Shown here piece by piece: positions 24,716 to 36,849 of a DNA stretch of 64,000 nt. The notes under the pieces are model-generated. The model saw nothing but the letters and a program-made list of their open reading frames with translations, was not told the origin of the DNA and made no database searches. The position numbers and the translations under genes are program-made. The DNA is from Emydura subglobosa (Eukaryota; Chordata; Testudines; Chelidae), in assembly GCA_007922225.1 (NCBI GenBank), contig ML679954.1, positions 19,693,619-19,757,618 of the forward strand. Direction: 5' to 3'. How positions within the stretch are numbered: position 1 is the first letter of the stretch; every line of letters starts with the position of its first letter.

Positions 24716-24868
24716 GGGCCCAATCCTGAAGTCAATGGAACTGCTCGTGGTATTAAACGCATGACATCAATCTTACAAGTCTTTATGAACGTGCTTAGCT
24801 TTAAGTGCATGTGTAGTCCCACTGACATGAAGTTAAGCATGTGTGGAAATCATTGCTGGATTGGGCCC
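24716..24868. repeat. Short TIR (MITE-like) element
   Basis: It begins GGGCCCAATCCTG and ends CTGGATTGGGCCC, a near-perfect 13-bp inverted pair. Inside, the wording (GTAGTCCCACTGACATGAAG, TTAAGCATGTG) belongs to the same general class of old palindromic repeats as 23346-23680. Confidence 0.75.
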
Positions 24869-27639
24869 AGCATCTATAATTTTGAGGTGCTTTTAGTCTC
24901 AGCCATCACTGAAAACTTCATATTACAAGGCCTAACAGGAAGAAAAAGTGGAGTTTTAAGAATTATTGTATTAGAAAAATTTACTCTTACTGAAATAGAT
25001 GCTTATTTTGTTTTTCTTTAAAGAAATAAGACAAATCTATAGTGAAATGATGAAATCTAAAAACAAGTGTTCATGTCAGAAGACAGGAAGAAGGCTTTTT
25101 CCCCCTTAAGGAAAATAAAGGATTCCTGAAAGTCCTGCATTGATTTATTTTTCCAATTTTAAATACCTTAGGAATAGCGGAACTGCTACTGGCATGGTAG
25201 TATTTCTAACAGTCAATAAATCTAAAATATTATGTGTGAATATTGGAATGAAGCCATTAAGAAGATTACAGCATGCAACGCAGCAGAGGGTCCACATGAA
25301 AAAAGGACTGGTAATTCAGGACAACTGTGACCACTGACCTTTGAACAGTCAAGACCACTGGTCAATCTGACAAAATAATAGAGTTCACATGCACAGAAAG
25401 TCATCTAGCCTGTAAGTATAATTTAAATGCTTAACGGAATGATTTAAAAAGGTTCTTTAAATCTCACTTAATTAATTATAATATATTAGACACAATATCA
25501 AATAGTAATTTTTTCAGATTTCATATTATATTTTTAAAGAAATTCATTCACAGTAAAAGTAACATTAACATTTTAATAGTCAGATTACTACACTTCGCTA
25601 AACTGTTACGTGTCTCACCACTGAAAACATATTATCTTCAGGCTTATTGATTAAGAAAGCTATTATCCAATTTCCTTTTAGACACAAGAGGCAGCTTTAG
25701 AATATCCTTTGAAAATGTTAAATTTATTATGGTGGCTTGTTAATTTGTCTGAAATCAGTTTTTGGAGGGGGATGGTAAACTTAAAGCTTCCTTTATACTT
25801 TCAGCAGTTTGTTATGCTTTAACACTCTTAATTGCTATTCCCATTTATATATTTTTTCATCAAAAGGTTTATTACCCTTGTCTATACATTTGTGGGCTTT
25901 TTTTTTATATGTATTTATGTGTTTTACAATTATTTGCTGTGATCTTTTCAGTCTGACCTATCATTTTTGTTCTATATTCTTTAAAATATTCTTTAAATAT
26001 TTATTCCCATGTATTAGCAGTTATAATTGTAATTTCTCTTACGCATGAAAGACAGTTTTATATGCCAAAATCTGTATATTGTCTGTCCTCTTTGTTTAGG
26101 ACTTTTCACCCACATTTGTACGTGTTTTTAATTAACAAATTAGTTCCACAAGGAAAACTGTTTCACTGCTCAAGTCAGAAAGAGATGGGGAGACGCAAAG
26201 TAAATATAAAGTAACCTACTAAAACTTGTTTTATCCAGAAAAATATGTTCAAATAAAATCCTGTAAGTGAGACATCTATAAAAACACAGTTACCCTGTTT
26301 TGTTCCATACTGTATATGGAATGTTGTACTTTATAAGAAGTCCATTGTGTACTCTATGTGCCTGGGTAACCCTTATTAACATTAATAGGACTTGCACACA
26401 TCCTGGGGAACAACATACCTCTAAAAGTATGGGAATCTGTGTTCACTAATTTTCTTTTTAATCCAGTTTACCTAATCAGAGTATTTTGATAAGCATGTTT
26501 AAAAACAAACAAAGATTTCCTCCCAATGTATGCACTTTTTTTTTCCAATTTGAAATCATTGTCACTAACAGTGCTGGTATATAACAAAGATTACGCTTAA
26601 TTCTGAATTGCACATCTAACTATCATGTGACAAAGCATATATACTTTCATGATTTTAATTCTAACCTCAGCAAAATAACAGTTTTCACTTAATGCAAAGT
26701 CAGCCAGAATTATTCACACAACAATGAATGACTGGTTGTCTTTGACTTAACTTGTTATTCTGATGCAAAATACAATACATTTAAAATGAATGACAAATAT
26801 ACCACAATCAGATTAAATATAACCAATATCAAATTATTTTATTAGAGCTTGGAGATGGCTGTATTTGACATTTTATCTGGTCAACCTCTGCTTTGATTAT
26901 CTCAAAAAAGTTAAGAATATAACCATATTAAAATAAACTGGAGCTGATCATTAATGTAAGCATCAGGATTTTGCTTTCTGTTATACATGTACTCAGACAA
27001 ATTACCATTGAGATAAAGATAGGGCTTATCATTCACTGTAGTGCTTTATTTTGGTTAAGATACTGGGTTTAAAAATTCTGCAATTCTGGAAACAGGTTAC
27101 TATTTGATATCAGTCCTTTCTATAATATACTTTTTGTTGGCACATATTTAAAATAGCATACTACTATTATACCTTGAATATCTAAAATTTGAAATACACA
27201 CATTGGTATCACAAGAGTACACTTTCAGCACTATATTAAGGAAAAGCAAGGTAAGTGTAATGCATTTTTGAGGAGTATTTAACATGAAATACAGAATATG
27301 TTCTATCATAAGCAGCAGGGGGGAAAAAATCTCTGTAAGATCAAAGTCCAGAAAGAACTGGCACTTAATTTATCATCCTTTACAGACAAAAGACAGTTTT
27401 CGTCATTTCAAAAGAATCAGATGTCTTTTATGACAAACTGGGTTAGCAGTTTAATTTACAAATAGAATTCTAAGTAAGCAGTCTTTGCTCTGCCAAAGTA
27501 AATGACAAACAGTGTAGGTTTTCATTTATGCGACCCTCAGCAGGATAGAAAAGATTAAAATAAAACTGAAATAATTTAGAGAAAACAAATAAATGTTTCA
27601 GAAAGTTGAAGATGATCAAAGCCTGAATTTTCTGACCCC

Positions 27640-27960
27640 AACTGTACAAGCATTTCTTATTATATTGACCAGTGCCATCAGATCATTAATTAAAAGGAAA
27701 AGCGCTGGCAGGTGGCAGGGAAGCAGAAGCCGATAATTGGCCCCCTTCTTCTTTTTGCCTTCAAAAACTCTCTCGTTCTTTTGCAAGACATGCCACTAGG
27801 CAGACAGAAATGCCTACTTTGTAATATAATGATTAAGATGAGATGAAGAGACTCTTGCGTTTAAAGCAGCAATGCCTAATGAATGCAGCTAGCTTTATAA
27901 TTATGATCCTGCTTTTACAATAAGGAATATGATGTTCCATTCAACATCTCCTCAACTGTC
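27640..27960. promoter_or_regulatory. Candidate conserved non-coding element
   Basis: A repeat-free block about 160 bp downstream of exon d (in gene direction). It contains CATTAATTAAAAG, an E-box CAGGTG, and GC content locally above the flanks. The composition resembles developmental enhancers, but this is only an impression. Confidence 0.2.
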
Positions 27961-28116
27961 AAAAAAGTAAAAATCTTAAATATGGGGTCTACAGCTGATA
28001 CTTTTTTCCCTCTTATTCCTTTTATTTCAGTTAGCAAAAGCAGGCAAAAATAACTATTAGTAATTCAAGCTACTAGAAAAGAAAAAACAACAACATGAAA
28101 TACCCATCAGACTTAC

Positions 28117-28218
28117 CACTTCACTAGGTAGGTTGTTCAGGTCATTAAACGGGTTTTCTAGAGTGTTTGTGTCAACATTTAGCATAACCACATCCTCCAG
28201 TGATCTATTTTTCACTCT
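28117..28218 (-). CDS. DENND1B: DENND1B exon d (end of cDENN, start of dDENN linker)
   Basis: The exon has 34 whole codons, from [16 protein letters not shown] to [10 protein letters not shown], with NTLENPF between. The [16 protein letters not shown] segment is the clearest DENND1B-type wording in the window. The acceptor is ...CCTGAACAG and the donor is GTAAGT, both in phase 0. The joined protein continues PSEV-VSALKNKL into the exon at 17536-17661. Against the human protein as I recall it, NPFNDL replaces SPFSDL and SEV replaces SDV, which are conservative species differences. Confidence 0.95.
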
Positions 28219-30300
28219 CTGTTCAGGAAAAAATTCAAGTGGGTATTAGTATTTTAATATAGTGTCCTCATAAATTACACAATTTTCTATGCTTAACTGG
28301 GGATTATACAGAGGATGATAATAATTCACAAATAAGTGAAAAGGCAAACATTTTCGTGTTATGGATCAGGAATATCATTATGTGAAATTATTTAAAAAGT
28401 ACTTTCCCCTTCAGTGAACATCAACAGTGCAAAAACTGCATATACTTTGAAATAGCAAAATGTACTGTATGGAACCTCAAAATTAAAATTCATAATTTTA
28501 TTCAGATATTTTTCTGGACAATTTGTCCTCAAATTACATCCACGTAACCATGCTGCTGGCAATGGGGTTGCACAGATCGAACTGAAGGTGCAATTTGATC
28601 CTTCATCCTGAAACTTTTTGGATAACTACTGACCAGTTCAAAGGGTTTTTGCTTGTTTATTTTGATCCCAATACTAAAATACCGTATCATGTGGGATGAA
28701 ACTACAACTGGGCACTTAGAAGATGCAGCATTATACTTTAACAATTGGTTGGTGATATTTAAGCCTAATACCTATATGTGTTTCAAAGTTTCCAAAATTA
28801 CAAGTGAATTATATAGCCCCAAGTAATATGGGGCTTGTGAAAGTGGCAGAATTGGGTTTAAAAACAGAACACAGTCACCATTTAATTTTAGGGAAATTAT
28901 AAAGATAAAATGAATATACTCTAATCTGTGACATACCATATGCAACCCATTTACCTGTTATTTTTAAAGAAAAAAATCAGGCATACAATAAGGAAAAAAT
29001 GTAAAGATGTGCCTAATAAACTCTCTCGCAGAAGCCTAACAAATGATTTGGGTGACCATAATGCTACAGTAGTTGATGTCTTTTACATCAGCATATCAGA
29101 ATAGCACTGTCTGCCAGCCAGGCAAAGAGCATGACAACTGGTGAGACAGCTGCAGTTACAATTCATTTACTACTGAAACAAAGGAAGTTGCGGAATAGCA
29201 GTTGAACTATAGGTGGGAAGGGCATAGCATGAAAATATAAGTAAGAGGAGAGCAAATGATCTCAAAACTCTCATTGTCCAACAGGTTCACTACTAGCTAA
29301 CTATCAAATTAAACTGAGAGAATTCTTTTAAACTAAAATCAGAAATGTCAGGTATGTCCACTGTTTGAAATCTGTAAATGACAGTAAGCGGATCAGGTGA
29401 ACTTGCAGTTGTTTCTATCACCAAGGGCGGTGGAATAGGGAGGTCACTGAGGGCTAGTGCCAGTGCAATGGAAATATTGTGGGGCTCATGTACGATTCTG
29501 TCCTCCGGTGTTTTCTGCTTCACAATATCTCACAGAGGCAAGAGCAGGACCCAGGTATGTTTCTGCTCCCTTGCACACACACAGGAGGAAAGGGGGAAAT
29601 AAGAGTGGGACCTGGAGGAAGGGCTGGACTGGCTGCCATAGTGCATAGAGTCAGGCCCATCACCTGCTGGGAAGCATGTGGAAACAATTATCTTCTCCCT
29701 GTCTTCTTTCACTCGGCTAGCTGTAGAGGCAGTGGCATTCAGGGTTGGTGGTGCAGGGACCACACAGGAGAGACACAGCTTATGCCCTGAGCTGGCTGCT
29801 CATGTGACTCCCTGGCCAAGCCTGATCAATCTTTGGGTCCCAAGAGTCCTGGAGGAGACACCAGTGCCAGGACCCCGTATGCCACCGGGAGAGACAGAGC
29901 ACTAGCACCTAGGTGGGGGACACGGCGTGCCAGCACACAGGGCACCAGTTACCAAGGAACTGCCATAGTAACAGCAATAGGAACTATGCCCCCACCCAGC
30001 CTGGAGCAGGCTATGGCCCCCATCTTCCCCATTTCCCCCACCGACTCTCTTGTAACTGCCCTTGTTCTCCCTCTCATCCCTCTGTCCCACATTCTCAGCG
30101 AGCTTCTAACCCACCTCCTACCACCACCTAATCTTGCTTTCCTTAGAACAGTAACCAGAGCTGGCCAGCGCTTCATTTTACTAATTGTATACAACCTAGC
30201 ATGTGACCCTATTACTAAACACTTTAGGATATGAATCTGCCTCTTCCTTCTTTATTTATTTTCACAAACTCCATCATTATCCAAGAATATGAGAAAGAGA

Positions 30301-30341
30301 AGTTGGTCCAATAAAAGATATTACCTCACCCATCTTGTCTA
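30301..30341 (+). mobile_element. Penelope-like element, severely 5'-truncated copy
   Basis: Only 41 bp of the family remain (AGTTGGTCCAATAAAAGATA to CACCCATCTTGTCT). It ends at the same 3' point as the copies at 15268 and 62412. It is flanked by AGAAAGAGA on both sides (30292-30300 and 30342-30350), a candidate 9-bp target duplication, although the purine-rich context makes chance possible. Confidence 0.6.
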
Positions 30342-31335
30342 AGAAAGAGAGAGACATTTGGAGAATTCCTGTCTCAAAGATTAACAAACAGTGAACATTA
30401 CAAGGTGAGATAATGAAGGTTACTTAAGGAAAAGTAAATGTGAGGTTGCATTATCAAAATTGTCCTTTGAATTAATGCAGTAATATCTCCACAAAGTATG
30501 TTTGGAACTCTGCAGATGTACTTAAAGGGAACACGAAGCACATAGGAAACTTTACATTAACCGTCCTAGAATTAACCTGAGTCTTCCATGAACACTGAAT
30601 GTCTGCTGCCCTATAACCTGTAAGATAGATATACTATCCACTTGTAGAGATCTGCTTGAAAAACATAAGTCATGTGGATAGAGGCAACTGAAATGTCTGG
30701 AGAACTCATATTTTGAACTTACATTTCACTTCAAGTTTACATAAAACTGTTTCACCCCTAATTTGCAGGCAGAACAGTCTCTGGATAAAAGTTCATTACA
30801 ACAGCACTTCAGCACCTTATATTTGTGGAACACAGAAGATGAAGTTAAGCATATAAGCACACTAAGAATCAAAGGAAACATTAGCTAATGTTTTGAGGAT
30901 TTCTGTGAGTTCAGAGGTCTTGGGTATCTACTCATTTTATAGAAGCGAAGATGAAGCAGTTTTTCATGAAAACAGGTGATCACAAGGTAAGAATTCAGTG
31001 ATTTGTTCTTTGGAAGAAAGATAGCTAAATTGTTGCTTATGTAGTCCTGGAAATAATATGGCTTTAAGGAGGAACTCAACAGTTTCAGTTTTATAGTAAC
31101 CCTTTTTCAGATTACTTATTGTTTTAGAGGACCATGCCACCATGGTCAACATAATAGCATGTGTAGGTGTAGACTCTTATCCTACAAAAGGAGTACAGAA
31201 GACCATCAATACAGGTGACAGGGCTGGAGGAGAAAAAAACCATACTTCACCAAAGCACATGTGAACCGACTCTTGTTTAGAAATGACCTTGTAAGTCGAA
31301 ACCAAAGAGAGCCCTTGAATGGGAGACTGACAAAG

Positions 31336-31588
31336 GCAAAATCGCCGCCGCCAGATTGATCTTTCTTGATTAATTGAGCGGTCAGTGAGACCTGCTCAAT
31401 CGATCAGGAAGTCAACTGAGTAAGTCCACCCCCTCAAGTAGCGTAGTGCTGAGCCAACGGGAACGCTGTTCATCAGCTCAGCACAGTGAGAACAGCACGC
31501 AGAAGGGAAGCAGAGCAGTCAACGTCAGTTACGCAAACTGCTCTGCGTAGTTTGTGTAATTCCCATCGACTGCCGCCGAATCGCCCGG
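31336..31588. repeat. GC-rich island with two perfect hairpins, probable MITE
   Basis: This is a ~250-bp CpG-containing block in AT-rich intron DNA. Its ends are weakly inverted (ATCGCCGCCGCCAGATTGAT at left, CATCGACTGCCGCCGAATCG at right). Inside are GTGCTGAGC...GCTCAGCAC (31446-31484) and GCAGAGCAGT...ACTGCTCTGC (31510-31546), both perfect inverted pairs. It is probably a DNA-transposon derivative, but the family is unknown. Confidence 0.4.
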
Positions 31589-32228
31589 TAAGTGTGAACC
31601 AGCCCAAAGTATCTTCTATGAAAACTTAGAACCATATCATATAAGCAGGGTCAAATGACATCTTCAAATAATTACAAGATGACATAATATGAGCCGCTGT
31701 CTCTAAAGCATTAAAAACTGCTCAGGGACAGTGCCTAGAACCTCACATTCCTTCTTCCAACATTCTGAAAAAGTAACCTTTAGTCTTTGGGCAAAACAAT
31801 TTTTTTAAGTTTTAATTAAAGTTATGGTTATGCCTGTACATGACCATCTGATAACATTGAATTGTTCTTACAGAGAGAGTTACAGCAGAGTAAGAATGTA
31901 AAAAGTTCAACTGGAAAAATCAAATCAAATACTCTTTTAGAATAAGGTCTGACTTGTGAATGGGGAGGTCACAGATGCTTAGTAGACTCCAAGAGAGTCT
32001 TGTTAACCATTATAATTATTTTTATCATCAGGAAAAACTTGAGTTGAGGCCAAAGCATTTGGGCACGTTTGCAACATCTACAGCATTAATGAATCAGTTT
32101 TTCAAGTTTTTTAAAGGTTAGAGATTCCATAGTAATTTATAGGATGATAACTGTACACAAGAAGATGAAAAACAGCAGCTTCGTCAATCTTTCTTTCTCA
32201 CCCCGTTAAATGGAACATTGTAGTCTGA

Positions 32229-32479
32229 GGATATGTCTCCACTGCAACAAAACACTTGCGGCTGGACCATGTCAGCTGACTTGGGCTTGCCGGGCTATAA
32301 AATTGCAGTGTAGACATCTGGGTTTGGGCTGGAGCCCGGCCTCTGTGACCCCATGAGTGGGGAGGGTCTCAGTGCCCAAACTCCAGCCTGAGCATCTACA
32401 CTGCAAATTTATAGCCCTGCAGCCCAAGTCAGGTGACCCTGGCCAGTTGCAAGTGTTTAATGGCAATGTAAACATATCC
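32229..32479. mobile_element. Foldback MITE
   Basis: The ends are GGATATGTCTCCACTGCAA and GGCAATGTAAACATATCC, an inverted pair. The interior is also largely palindromic: GACTTGGGCTTG...GGGCTATAAA pairs with TTTATAGCCCTGCAGCCCAA. This type, with termini close to 'ggtatgtctacactgcaa', is common in turtle DNA as I recall. No coding sequence is present. Confidence 0.75.
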
Positions 32480-32921
32480 TATGTGAATTAAGTTGACTGT
32501 CCACTAAAGATTAGTGAAGCAGATACATGCTATTTTACACAGGGTGTCAAATATACCAAACATAATGTACAAGAAAATTCATACAAACTAACTAAATATA
32601 AGCAAAAGCACATGATGCAAGACCTAAACATCCATATAGCACATTTGAAAACCCAACTTTTACCAAGGACATTTTACTTTCCTGGTGTTTCCACTGTTTG
32701 AAGTCAGTCATTTCATTATGCTACTTATACTGGCATTCATTCTCTAAGCAACTTCATTAAAATTATTCTCCATAATATGCATGTTCCTAATGAAACAACT
32801 GACAACATTTTCATTAATTTTTCCCCATGAGGAAAAAAGATAATACGCCCTACAATTTTTTCTCACGATCTCATCTCTCACACATATACAAAATATAAAG
32901 GTTAATTTGAAAATTACTCAC

Positions 32922-32967
32922 TTCTATTAAGCTTAAGTGAACTCCAATTAGATATGGCATCGGTGCA
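32922..32967 (-). CDS. DENND1B: DENND1B exon c (46-nt microexon-like, cDENN)
   Basis: This very short exon of 46 nt supplies one base that completes the split cysteine codon, then 15 codons reading APMPYLIGVHLSLIE. Joined to the previous exon it gives DYCCAPMPYLIGVH, matching the family. The acceptor is a long T tract ending TTTCAG and the donor is GTGAGT. It enters with one base carried over and leaves in phase 0. At 46 nt it would be missed by ORF searches. The call depends on the conserved peptide, both splice sites and exact phase agreement with its neighbours. Confidence 0.93.
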
Positions 32968-35691
32968 CTGAAATAAAAAATGAAAAAAAAAAATCATTTT
33001 TTTTCTTGAAATACAAACCACCTGTATCTTCATCTTCTTAACCTGATGGCAAACAAATATAGAAAAGCTCTACACAAAGCAGACTCCAACTGGTTTTCAC
33101 CATTTAAAGCAGTTTTGAGCAGACACATCTTTAGTCTAAATGAAGCATAAGAAATTATTCTGTTTTTAAATCTCCAACAGGAGCAGACTCTGTAGAACAT
33201 AAGACACAGTAAGTACCCACCTAGGGGAATTAAGACAAATAAAATCAGATGTTTAAGGCTGGCTTAGCAGCTTGGTTTGACACATATTCTAGCCAGCCTG
33301 AATCAGATCTCTTCGACTTGGCACTACTCAGGTTAAGTTCAAGCAAGTTCAGGCTCAGCAGACATAGCTCTGTAGTGCTAACCTGGGGGAGCCCACACGC
33401 CATGAGTTTGGCTCCAGAGTGAGAGTTGCAAGAGGAAAGCTGATTTAAGAAGACTTTTATCTGCCATTTTGAAGAGTGTATTCTTCTTGGCTGACATAAT
33501 TGGGAATGATTACATCACCATATCACAATATAAATATCATAAAGAGGTGATGCCAGTTTCGGTTGTCTATGTTTTGTGGCTACAATATAGGCCGTAGGCC
33601 CTTTACATTAGCCCAGATCCAAATACCAATCTTTGTTATTGGGCGTTTTAAAGTTGTATAATACTGAGCGCTATACCATAAGTCTCTAATTCCAAGTGTG
33701 ACCTAAGAAAATAAAGTATATCCTGGCAAACAACCCAAAGTATACCATGAAATGCTGCATTCTAATTCAGGTGAAGCCACCAGATTTAGACTGCAGTAAA
33801 ATATTGTAGTCAAGTTGAGATCACAAAGGCATTTGTCACCATTTCTATATCTTTCCAATCCAGAAGCTGACTCAGTCTCACAAGTAAACTGGTTATCAAA
33901 AAAAGACTGGCTGCATACCAAGACTTCACGCTAAAAGAAAGAGTTAAAGCAATGCTATCATTTGGAATTAAGAGAAAGGAGCACCATTTAAAGAGTGCAT
34001 ATGACCCATGGTATTAATTAATAACATCATTTTACTTGAATTTAATTTCCATAAGACTACAGCCAATGCTTGATATCAGGGGAAAAAACTGACAAAACTA
34101 ACGTTGTTGAGAAATTAATTAGAGTTAGCTACACTAATAATACCCACATCTGTGAGAAAACAGGCCATAAATGGTGGAAAAAAGATCCAAGAACCAGCAC
34201 GTGAACACTGAACAGCAAGGTAATTGCTGAAGGTGTACAGCATAATATCACATTAACCTAGATACGTGAAACAAACTTGTCCATGGTGATTATCAGAGAA
34301 TATTTAAATAACTATAAAACAAGCTAGGGATGTACTTCAAAGAACCACATTTTCCACAAAACCATATAATAAAGGAAGTTTAGGGTTGTGAAATTTTTCA
34401 TATAGATCATATTCTGTCAAATGTGCTTTCCAGCATTCTTTTCCATTGATATTGTGTAACAACTAGAAATAATCTCACCAGGGGAAGGCTTATCCCAGTC
34501 ATCCAGCTATCAAAGCCTGCTTAAGAATATCATGAAACAGCCCCAGATTACGAGTTACTGACAAAAGTCAGAATTATTGGACACAAAATATAAATTCTCC
34601 TTAATCGGTATGATAGAGTTTGGATACAAAGCAAATGTTACATAGATCATAGCCTACAGACAAGATGACACATTTTTAGCTTGATATAAATAAGCACATA
34701 TCACTTTTGAACATAAATTTCCAGCAATGATTAAACAAAATAAATGTGATTGTGGCGTGTTCATTCACATGAAAGTCATAGACTATTAAAACCTAGTTTT
34801 AGTCAATAAAAACAAAGGAAGTTCAACGTTATGGCTGAACAACTCTGTGCTTAGCACACCCCATTTTGCTTACTTGTTGGAGCTGATATGTTGTAAATTC
34901 CTCACATTTTCTGAGGCCTCCTGATTTCAATCTAAATTAACAACGTTAGCATAATGTTGATTTTTCCAATAATCTAAGTCAGACCTTTATTTTTACATTT
35001 TGTAGTCTGTGTATGAATTTCTCCTATTTTTCCTAATTCGGGTCAGCCCTCCAGCAGGGCCTGGTTTGCCAGGTGCGTGAGGAAGGATAAAGGGAGACAG
35101 CAACCTTACAGGGGTCAGGTGTGGGAGGTAGCAGTGACAGTTCAGACTGACCAGCCTCCACATCTGCCAACTCATAAGGGGCTGTCATGGTACGATGGAG
35201 AGCCTAGTTCTTTTGTCCCCTCTCTCCATTCACGATGGTCAACACTGTTGGTATGCAAGACCTGTTTCTAGGTGTTGAAATGCAACTGCAGAAAGTGGCA
35301 GCATCAACAGGGCCTTCAGCAGCCAGAAAAGTATTACCACAGTGATCCCGATAGTGCCTACAGGACTCAAATGAGACTGAGTCCCCCCTGTTCTAGCACA
35401 TTACTGAGCGGGGGACAGTCCATGTCCAGCAGAACTGACAGACCAAACAGGTCACACTGGAGGAGGATCGAGTGTGAATGTGCAAAAGCAGACATAAAAC
35501 ATCTAACACACAAGCAAAATGCACAGTGTGATGATTTGCAAACATTCTGTTAGTTCAATTTTTTTAAAACATTTTTTATTTTCTTTTATTCTTAAGTCTC
35601 ATGCTTAGAGTGCTAACCAGGTAGGTAGATGAAAAAGTCTTCAGATAAGATAAAAATCTGGCATTAACAAGAACTCTTGACAGCATATGGG

Positions 35692-36207
35692 GAAGACAAG
35701 GTGTGTGAGATCATATATTTTACTGAATCAATTTTGGTAGGTGAGAGAGAGAAACTTTCCAGCCACACAGAGCTCTTTAGGTCTGGAAAAGGTACTCCCA
35801 GCATCACTGCTAAATGCAAAATAGAACAGACTGTTTAGCATCAGTAGTTAGCACATATTCTAAGGACCATTCAAGCAAGACTGGCCCATTAACACCTCTG
35901 CTGTCATAGGACAAAAAGGAGGGTTAGTGGGTTACAGACTGTTGTAATAAGCCATTAATCAAGTGTTTCTGTTCGGACCATGATTTTTAGAGTCTAGCAA
36001 AGTTATGAATTTAAGCTCCCAGGCTCGCCTTTTGAAATTGTTGTACAGGTTTCCTTTGAGGACGAAGACTGACAGGTGAGAGACAGAGTAATCGCACTGT
36101 AAATATGCTTGTCTCTCTCAGCAATAGAAGTTGGTCCAATAAAAGATGTTATCTCACCCACCCTGTCTCTCTGAATGTCCTGGGACAGACATGGCTACAA
36201 CTACACT
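35692..36207 (-). mobile_element. Penelope-like element, longest copy
   Basis: The left end (ACAAGGTGTGTGAG...GGTGAGAGAGAGAAAC) is the shortened arm in inverted orientation. About 300 bp of internal sequence follows (from GGTCTGGAAAAGGTACTC onward). The right end is the full arm, ending TGGCTACAACTACACT. GCATATGGG flanks both ends (35683-35691 and 36208-36216), and matching continues imperfectly beyond. Order and orientation are the exact reverse of the copies at 15056 and 62250, which lack the internal part. Longer relatives I recall encode a GIY-YIG-like peptide, hence the Penelope-like label. Confidence 0.6.
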
Positions 36208-36659
36208 GCATATGGGATAGACATGCTGGCCCGAGTGTGGCCAGGGAAATACCATGGAGATTCTCTCTGATTCAAATTGGACTGTGTGATGGGTCTACCA
36301 AGAGAGAGACTACGTGGTGGCCAAGCAGCCGTAACAGATTGTGGGAGTGACATTGCCCGAAGACAGCATGAGAAAGAGCCAGAATGAAACCTGTGTTTCA
36401 AACTCATGTCCTCCACTGACTATGCTTTACCTGTTCTTGGACATTCTCATTGCAGAACCTCCTACCTTGTGGTGAGGATGAAACCCACTCTCGCATTTAT
36501 GCTGCTACAACAGCCACCACACGATTACAGATTAGGAGATCCAGGCTTTTACAAGGTAGTGCTTGGGGCCCTTCCTCCATATCCTTTTGACTCATACCTC
36601 ACACTTCCTTCCCAGTATTTTTCAGAACTGGTACCACTCTGACATTACTGCTATTGGCA

Positions 36660-36801
36660 AGGGGTACAATTTTCAAAGATTCCAAAGTGATTAAGGAGAT
36701 TCAGTCCTATTTTCAAAAATGACTGGAGATCTTAGTCAGCCTAAGTCTCATTGGTTTCAGCTCCTAAGCCACTTTTAGGTGCTTTTGAAAATGTTACTTT
36801 C
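36660..36801. repeat. Palindromic repeat, ~35-bp arms
   Basis: TACAATTTTCAAAGATTCC at the left is inverted relative to AGGTGCTTTTGAAAATGTTA at the right, with the arms continuing to ...AAGGAG / CTCCTAAG.... It is an old MITE-like repeat with no coding content. Confidence 0.7.
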
Positions 36802-36849
36802 TGAGCTCAAGGGATCAGATGCAAATGGCTGGCAAAATCCAGGAAAGAA

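Larger units (their letters stand above)
17662..28116 (-). other. DENND1B: DENND1B intron between exons d and e
   Basis: A 10.5-kb intron. It holds a (GGAT) run at 21003, a ~335-bp hairpin-forming repeat at 23346, a TIR element at 24716, and two repeat-free stretches (about 17750-18200 and 27640-27960) that could be conserved regulatory DNA. The sections 18400-21000, 21050-23280 and 24900-27600 are AT-rich with no feature I can support. Confidence 0.85.
28219..32921 (-). other. DENND1B: DENND1B intron between exons c and d
   Basis: A 4.7-kb intron. The segment 29370-30200 is richer in G+C than its surroundings but holds no recognisable gene; its open frames of up to 133 codons do not resemble known proteins. 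It also contains a 41-bp Penelope-like fragment (30301), a GC-rich hairpin island (31336) and a foldback MITE (32229). Confidence 0.85.

Noticed and set aside
29293..30234. Cluster of overlapping frames in a moderately GC-rich intron segment
   Set aside because: No recognisable domain, no splice-consistent structure and no poly-A tail of a retroposed gene.
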